A stretch of DNA of 64,000 nt from Gadus chalcogrammus (taxonomy: Eukaryota > Chordata > Actinopteri > Gadiformes > Gadidae): positions 31,130,416-31,194,415 of the forward strand of contig NC_079415.1 of NCBI RefSeq assembly GCF_026213295.1. The letters run 5' to 3'. A program made the position numbers and the translations under genes. The notes under the pieces are model-generated. The model ran no database searches and was not told the DNA's origin. It saw only the letters and a list, made by a program, of their open reading frames with translations. Shown one piece after another: positions 57,581 to 64,000 of the stretch. Position 1 is the stretch's first letter. The number at the start of each line of letters is the position of its first letter.

Positions 57581-59305
57581 TCAGAAGATCTTAGTGTTCG
57601 GCTTATGTAGTGGAAGCATATCAGTTAAATATTTTGGGCCTAAACCATGTAGGGATTTATAGGTTAGCAACATGATTTTAAAATCAATTCTCTGACCTAC
57701 AGGAAGCCAATGTAACGATTTAAGAATTGGTGTAATATGTTCAAATTTTTTGGTCTTTGTTAAAACTCTAGCAGCAGCATTCTGAACAAGCTGAAGCTTC
57801 CTTAGAGTTTGTTTTGGGAGACCTGTAAGGAGACCATTGCAGTAATCAAGCTTACTAGTGATAAAGGCATGTACACGTTTTTGTAAGTCTTCGGTGGACA
57901 TGAGCCCTCTAAGTCTTGCTACATTTTTAAGGTAATAATATGCAGATTTTGTAACTGATTTGATGTGACTTTCGAAATGTAAATCAGAATCCATGATAAC
58001 CCCTAGGTTTCTGGCTTTGATTGAGGTTTTCAGGGACAGAGAGTGAAGGTGTTGGGTTACTTTAAGCCTTTCTGTTTTAGCACCAAATACAATTATCTCT
58101 GTTTTATCCTCATTTAGCTGAAGGAAATTTCGGCACATCCAGTCTTTCACTTGCTCAATGCACTGGCACAGCAGATCTATGGGCCGATAGTCATTTGGTG
58201 ATAGCGATACATAGATTTGCGTGTCATCAGCATAGCAATGATGGTCAATATTGTTATTATGCATGATTTGCCCTAGTGGGAGCATGTAGATGTTGAATAA
58301 AGAGGGTCCTAAGATCGAACCTTGTGGGACTCCACACATCACGTTGGTTGATTCTGATACAAAGTCGCCGATGGAAACAAAGTAGTTCCTATTTTGTAGG
58401 TAGGATCTGAACCAATTTAAGACTGTGCCTGAAAGCCCCACCCAGTTTTCTAACCTCTCCAAAAGTATTGTATGGTCTACAGATTCGAATGCAGCACTGA
58501 GGTCTAGTAGCATTAGTATTGAGGTTTTGCCAGAGTCTGTGTTAAGACGGATGTCGTTTACAACTTTAATGAGGGCGGTCTCAGTGCTGTGCAGGGGTCG
58601 AAATCCTGATTGGAAGGTGTCATAACAACCAGTTGATGCCAGGAAGTGATTAAGTTGCTGGAGGACAACTTTCTCAATGATTTTACTTATGAAGGGCAGA
58701 TTTGATATTGGTCTGTAGTTGTTAATAATAGAGGTATCTAGGCTCCGCTTTTTTAAAAGGGGTTTAATAAATGCAGTTTTCAGGGCTTTTGGGAAGTTGC
58801 CTGACTGGAGAGAGTTGTTAACTATCTGCAATATTTCTATTGCTAGGCAGTCAAAAACATTCTTAAAGAGGTTGGTAGTTAAAGAATCAAGGCAACAGGT
58901 GGATGGCTTTAGTTGTGTAACAGTTTCCACAAGAGTTTTAGAGTCAATAACATTAAAGCATGCCATCCCTGCCACGTTACTTTTGCCTGAACAGGGTGGT
59001 AGTCCAACATTTTTGTTTGAAGTGGAGATATTGATGGCGCGTCTGAGGCCTTCAATTTTATCAGTATAAAAAGCTGCAAACTCATTGCATTTCTGCGTGG
59101 AATGGAGATCAGGTGGAATTTGTGTTGGGGGGTTGGTCAGTCTGTCAACAGTTGCAAATAGGGTTTTTGCATTATTATTATTGGATTTAATGATATTGGA
59201 GAAAAATGTTTCTCTAGCACTTTTTAAGTCTGAATTGTAGGCACGGAGGCTCTCTTTGTAGATCATGGTGAATATGAAGTTTTGTTTTACGCCAGATGCG
59301 TTCAA
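57581..59305 (-). pseudogene. L2-like LINE reverse transcriptase
   Basis: 574-codon open frame: NNYRPISNLPFISKIIEKVV, FQSGFRPLHSTETALIKV, LMLLDLSAAFESVDH (motif A Asp kept), GVPQGSILGPSLFNIYM, CYADDTQIYVSL (motif C intact) and LKSLHWLPVGQRIDFKIMLL. A frameshift after MLPLHKP removes the usual C-terminal ~50 residues, which remain in another frame (57,430-57,590). Confidence 0.88.
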
Positions 59306-59912
59306 CCTTCCTGCATTCTTTTTTCTGTGCTGTTACAGAAGCAGCTTTTCTCCAGGGTGCCTTTTGCTTTCCAGAAATCGTTTTAACCTTGTAAGGTGCA
59401 ATGACATCCATGACTTTCAAAATTTTCAAATTAAAGTTTTCTACAAGATCATCAGCAGAACATGGGTTGAGAGGTGGTAGTAAGGAGATGGCCTTTCTAA
59501 AAAGTACATACGATTCTTCATTGATATACCGTTTTTTGACAGTATTTGATTTTGTCTGTATGTTGGGAATAAAAGATATATTAAAGAAAACACAAAAGTG
59601 GTCAGACAAGGAAGGATCAGTCACAGAGAGATCAGAAACATTGAGGCCCTTTGTGATAACCAGGTCTAGAGTGTGGCCCTTACAATGAGTAGTCTCTTTC
59701 ACATGTTGGGACAGTTCAAATGTGTCCAAAATGGTAAAACGTTTTTTTGCACACTTGTCATTCAAATCATCAGTATGAAAATTGAAGTCACCAGTTATAA
59801 CTAGACAGTCAAAGTCTGTGGAGATGCTAGACAATAATTTTGTGAATTCATCGAAAAAAACGATATAAACTATGGTCTTACGCACGCTCAAAAACTGTTT
59901 CGCTTCTATCAA
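59214..59912 (-). pseudogene. LINE endonuclease C-terminal part
   Basis: LVITGDFNFHTDD, CKGHTLDLVITKG and SLSDHFCVFF are the conserved C-terminal endonuclease motifs. The N-terminal half is missing through 5' truncation, and a frameshift near 59,290 separates it from the RT. Confidence 0.8.
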
Positions 59913-60199
59913 TGTCAGACTCCAAACTGAGTTACGTTACCGCCGTTACCGTTATAACTATACAGTGATGTCATTACGTAAAAATCCCAAAACATTGAGA
60001 ATAACATATTTACCATTTATGCCTCACTAAATTATGCATTTTAACAGTTTTACGCATTATGAATTAACATGAAATAACTATTAGCAGTTTTTAATCATTT
60101 TAAACTAAATATTTATTATAAATCAATTATTGGCATATTGGCTCTTACAGTAAACAACAACATATTTACATAAATGAACGAAAAGCCAAACAAATCGAT

Positions 60200-60590
60200 C
60201 CTCTAAGCATACTCACTGAAGGACGCAAAAACATACTGCTGGGCAATTTTTTGTCAGTCCAGTCTGTCAAGCCTCTCTTGGTGAATATGGCACACAGCAA
60301 TGCCATTGTGTCTTTTTTTGCGTCAAGGTTGATCGCAACCATGTCTTCAATCTGTATAACCCAATAAAAATTTGCTCTGCCTCAGCAGATGATATGGGCA
60401 CCACCATCAACAATCTCTCTAGTGTCTCTATACCTGATCAAACAGGCCACAGACTTCAGGGGCCATTTCTTTCAAAGCATGCGCAGCATCTGCAGTTGTG
60501 TTGTACTTGTTTTTAAACATGGCCAGTTGGACTCTCAAGTCTTCCTCTTTCAGTCAGGATATTTGCGAACTGCTGCATCATTTGTATTGG
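60200..60590 (-). pseudogene. hAT transposase C-terminal remnant
   Basis: Reading leftwards: EEDLRVQLAMFKNKYNTTAD, then LKEMAPEVCGLFDQ, then LERLLMVVPISSAEAEQIF and YRLKTWLRSTLTQKK, the dimerisation region of TTF-type hAT transposases. May belong to the same family as the N-terminal fragment at 53,584. Confidence 0.6.
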
Positions 60591-61195
60591 GAGTAAGGAG
60601 TGAGTTTTCATTCATTCATTCCCCCTTTCGTGCCAGGGAAACAAACCCTAACCCCCCACGCACGCACGCAGACATGCACCTATACACGCACCCACGCACC
60701 TCGTATACACGCACACACAATGACACAGCGAGAGGTTTTTATGATTTGTATGAAATCAATCTTTTTATTTCAAGAACTGCACCATCAACATTCAACATCA
60801 AAATTATTTCAACGAGGGCTTAGGCAGATGGGCCTACATGCGCCGAAAACAGATCGCTATTTATTTTACTGAACACAGCCTGCATGACGGTGAACTAGAC
60901 ACGTCGTTAGCATATGGAAACTATGTCCAAAAAAATAACTTCACTTGGTGTGTCTTTTTACAGTTTATTCGTTACCAGCATTCGTAGTGTTGATCAGCTG
61001 AGAAATCGTCAACCGAGGGCCCTTACGGAGTGATGCGACAGAAAAAAAAATAAGCCGCCCGTGTGCACTTGTGGTTTGTTTGCAAATGAAAGTGAAAGAA
61101 AAAGTTGGCCGTGTGCAGTGGCGGTTTTAGGCACGGGCGAACCAGGCAGCCGCCCGGAGCGCCATATTTGTGGGGGGCGCCAAATCACATGGGGG
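60591..61195. other. Repeat fragments, no gene
   Basis: 60,620-60,690 matches 56,030-56,090 inverted. 60,935-61,010 matches, inverted, part of the hAT in ZNF3 (41,290-41,350). From 61,117 a TE end begins (CAGTGGCGGTTTTAGGCACG). Confidence 0.5.
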
Positions 61196-61963
61196 GCGCT
61201 GTCACGTTAAAATTGTACCGGGGGCGAAAATTGTACCGGCCTACGTCATCGTTTGTTTACATCCTGACAACCTGCCCGGCAACAGACGACGCGTTGCAGA
61301 AAACATGTTTCCAAACGACGAAATAACATAATACAGATAGCGGATCGCTATCTGTATTATGATAGATAGCGATAACACTTGTTTTTACTTTATATTTGTA
61401 TTGTATTTAATTGTTTAATCGAAACAGTAAAAAAAATTGCCCGCGAAACGGGCGATCGCGTCAAATGACAATGTTTTGCCCGCGAAACGGGCGATCGCGT
61501 CAAATGACGTAGGAGGGTTCTTGAAACATAATACAGATAACGGATCGCTAGAAAACACTTGTTTTTACTTTATATTTGTATTGTATTGAATTGTTTAATC
61601 GAATTTAGCTAGTAAACTGAGTGTTTTAAGCAGGTTTCATAGTCTAGAATGTTCAAGAACCTTCCTACGTGATTTGACGCGTCATTTGACGCTATCGCCC
61701 GTTTCGCGGGCAATTTTCTTTATTGTTTCGATTAAACAATTAAATACAATACAAATATAAAGTAAAAACAAGTGTTATCGCTATCTATCATAATTCAGAT
61801 AGTGATCCGCTATCTGTATTATGTTATTTCGTCGTTTGGAAACATGTTTTCTGCATCGCGTCGTCTGTTGCAGGGCAGGTTGTCAGGTTGTCAGGATGTA
61901 AACAAACGATGACGTAGGCCGGTACAATTTTCGCCCCCGGTACAATTTTAACGTGACAGCGCC
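61196..61963. repeat. Large inverted repeat (fold-back structure)
   Basis: Arms 61,196-61,525 and 61,650-61,963 are near-perfect complements, with a ~125-bp spacer that holds a third, partial copy. The arms contain CCCGCGAAACGGGCGAT palindromes and TAGCGGATCGCTA-type palindromes. One ~35-bp block (TTGCCCGCGAAACGGGCG) is directly repeated in the left arm. No transposase. Confidence 0.85.
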
Positions 61964-63302
61964 ACGAGCAGTAAAAAAAGAACATAACATTGTGTGGGAT
62001 GTTTTGGCGCCCCCTCTGGCTGCAGGCGCACACCTGCTCGTTGAGAAGGTGCCGTGCCCAGACGGAATGAAAGCCCCACTGAAGTCCGTAGGGTCACTAT
62101 AAACTATAAACCCCCCCTTTGACTTGAAATCCTCTTTCAAGAACAGCAACCAGAGAACTATTTACAGTCAACGCCAGCTCGACTTATAGATCACGAATGA
62201 ACATCCATTTCCAATATTTTTGAAAGCTCTATGCTTCTTTCATTAGGAAGGTGTGTGTTGGAGGGCATGTTGTCAGAAGTCATTTGCTGTCAAATGTAAG
62301 ATACATAGGTCTGTTAGAATCTTTTCAAACTGGTAACTTCCTGAAGCAGTGTCCGCTGCCAAACACCTCCTGGTTGTCTTTTCTGGGCTCCTCCGAAACC
62401 TGAACACAGGGGATGAGGTTGAAACGGATATATTGCAGCGGTTGAAGCATAAATGATTCACAGAGCAGATGTAACATGCTGCCATGTACAAGATCTCCCG
62501 AGAGTGTGTGTTGATGGCTGGTTTTACCTCTGCACATTGATTGTCCAAACAGGTGTGCATACTCACCCAGCCCCAGAGTCGAATCAGTTCGACTTGGGCC
62601 AGTCGAGGCAGGTTGAACCTGCCTTTAACCACACACTCGACACTTGCTTTTAGAAATTCACAGATGTTTGTTAGTTGGCGAGATCTCTGTTCGTCTTCCT
62701 ATCAACGATGATGATTATATATTATGTTATGATACTTTAATCTATAATGTAGGTTTGCTCTACTTTAATGAGCAGGTTATGCCCTGACGCACAGGCAGGC
62801 AAAGCAGTCAAATTCGGGATCAGATGGGCACGATGAACTTCCTGGCCAACGCGTTATTTAGCATTTCAAATCTGAGAGCTAGAATGGGCGAAAGTTGTGG
62901 ATAGCGTCAAGGCAGGCAAAGCAGTAAAATCGGGATTAGAAGTGCACGATGACCTTCCTGGCTAAATCTTTATTTTGCATTTCAAATCGGAGAACTAGAA
63001 TAAAGTGTCGTATAACTAGTCAGTGATGAAGATTCATTAACCACCACGCAAGAACGGCCAAAGGCAAGTGTCTTCCATGATGCATGATCATAATGTTCTG
63101 AATATTATTGACAGTATAGAAAATAATACCACCTGAATGATAAAGATATCATATAATACATTTTGTTATGCTTATCCAATAACAAAAATATCCCTTTTTT
63201 CTAAGGCTTCATTACTATGGAGATGTATGTTAAACTAATAGCAAGTGAATTGTAAGATCTAACGTTATTGACAATTTTTTATTAATTATATGTTTTGTAG
63301 AT
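61964..63302. other. Upstream region of lectin gene 2
   Basis: No gene seen. A ~95-bp imperfect tandem repeat (62,794-62,890 and 62,909-63,002) lies about 300-500 bp before the start codon. Confidence 0.55.
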
Positions 63303-63912
63303 ATGAATGCAATGGAATGGATGCAAACTCTTCTAATCTCAGGTAGGTGTTTTTCTGTTTATGTTACCCATGGGTGTATGCATCGAAAGTAAAATGTGTT
63401 TTTTCAGAACAAAATATTTAATAACATTTAATATTTACTTACTTTACAATACAAGTACACCAGCTATGTGGGCATCTTTCCCATTGGTGTTTATGCATAT
63501 GAAAATATTTCACAGTAAGTCATATGATTATCTCCACTACCAGGACTGTGTATCCCGTCCTTCTGTGCCGAGTACCGCCAACACTGTTTAATTGAAACCC
63601 CGAAATCCTGGTTTGATGCCCAGAGCTACTGCAGAGAGAGAGGCCATGACCTGGCCACCATAGACGACATGGGGGCAATGAAGTCACTGCTGGCCTTGAA
63701 TGCAGACAGAGCTGATGAGCTGTGGATCGGTCTTCATAATGGGGGTCCTGAAGAGTGGCATTGGTCGCTGGCAGACGAAGAATTCTACCAAGAGGGAGAG
63801 AGAGATTACCGCAATTTCGGAAGGATGGACAATACCAGTCGTTATGTTAGTAACCAATATGGCATGTGGAAGACTGCTGACAATACACACTTGTGGTTTG
63901 TGTGTTATGATG
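63303..63912 (+). CDS. Tandem C-type lectin-domain protein (gene 2), partial
   Basis: First two exons of a paralogue of gene 1, on the opposite strand. Exon 1: 63,303-63,342 (MNAMEWMQTLLIS, donor CAG|GTAGGT). Exon 2: 63,544-63,912 (acceptor CTACCAG, donor GATG|GTAAGG), first CTLD: CIPSFCAEYRQHC, SYCRERGHDLATIDD, LWIGLHNGGPEEWHWSL, THLWFVCYDG. Both junctions are phase 1 as in gene 1. The window ends before the second CTLD exon. No EPN/WND motif. Confidence 0.88.
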
Positions 63913-64000
63913 GTAAGGAAAGCATACACTCATGAGTATGGACAATACACTTTCAATAATAATGTATTTATTCATAATCGATACAATTTAAGGTGCTGTA

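Larger units (their letters stand above)
56989..59950 (-). mobile_element. L2-like LINE, 5'-truncated
   Basis: 3' end at the left (complement of GCAAGGCAACTTTATTTAT). Coding region on the - strand with endonuclease C-terminus and complete RT. Same family as the fragments at 14,124 and 36,733, different family from the L2 at 17,416. About 150 bp of unrelated sequence (57,200-57,345) interrupts the 3' region. Confidence 0.85.

Noticed and set aside
61105..62149. ORFs on both strands in the fold-back region
   Set aside because: The same peptide appears on both strands because of the inverted repeat; no independent coding evidence.

Overview
The window looks like ray-finned (teleost) fish nuclear DNA. 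It has split genes with GT-AG introns, C2H2 zinc-finger exons with GEKPY linkers, tandem-CTLD fish-type lectins, and a dense fish transposon load (L2-like LINEs, hAT, PIF/Harbinger-like elements, a Gmr1-order Gypsy element). A clupeiform such as herring or shad is my guess from the general style of the zinc-finger and lectin proteins, but the sequence alone does not prove it.

Layout. (1) 1-41,860 is a C2H2 zinc-finger (ZNF) cluster on the + strand. Three large finger exons lie at 7,895 (ZNF1, intact), 27,348 (ZNF2, cut by a hAT element) and 38,931 (ZNF3, frameshift plus the same hAT insertion). Between them the small upstream exons are strongly amplified: ten copies of a 64-nt exon 'A' encoding a KVEED-type peptide, nine copies of exon 'B' (seven short, two long) and eight copies of a decayed start-like block 'C'. 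Splice phases agree throughout: B enters in phase 1 and leaves in phase 0, A enters in phase 0 and leaves in phase 1, and the finger exon enters in phase 1. The order B-A-finger exon is therefore translatable. The 3' flanks of all three ZNFs are segmental duplicates, and they provide natural empty sites that date many insertions. (2) Insertions in this cluster are hAT copies in the 5' array, two nested inverted-repeat elements (11.4-13.9 kb), a PIF/Harbinger-like element carrying a Myb/SANT-like ORF (two copies, one split by a 4.2-kb L2), a 5-kb Gypsy element (22.2-27.2 kb, - strand) with integrase before reverse transcriptase, and nested hATs inside ZNF2.

(3) 42-47 kb is transposon-rich intergenic DNA with a decayed LINE interrupted by a MITE. 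(4) 48,561-50,774 (- strand) is a complete-looking five-exon gene for a secreted protein with two C-type lectin domains. A paralogue starts at 63,303 on the + strand and runs out of the window. Between this divergent pair are a relic of a third lectin gene's 3' UTR split by a hAT, long microsatellites, a 5'-truncated L2-like LINE on the - strand, a hAT transposase remnant and a large inverted-repeat (fold-back) structure at 61.2-62.0 kb.

Functional reading. The intact host genes are probably ZNF1 (a DNA-binding regulator whose first exon is not identified) and the two lectin genes (secreted pattern-recognition-type proteins without visible canonical Ca/sugar motifs). Nearly everything else is duplicated exon debris or mobile DNA. 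The most notable structures are the phase-preserving exon amplification, a transposon end that supplies the stop codon of a finger array, and a SCAN-like gag in a Gmr1-order Gypsy element sitting inside a zinc-finger gene.
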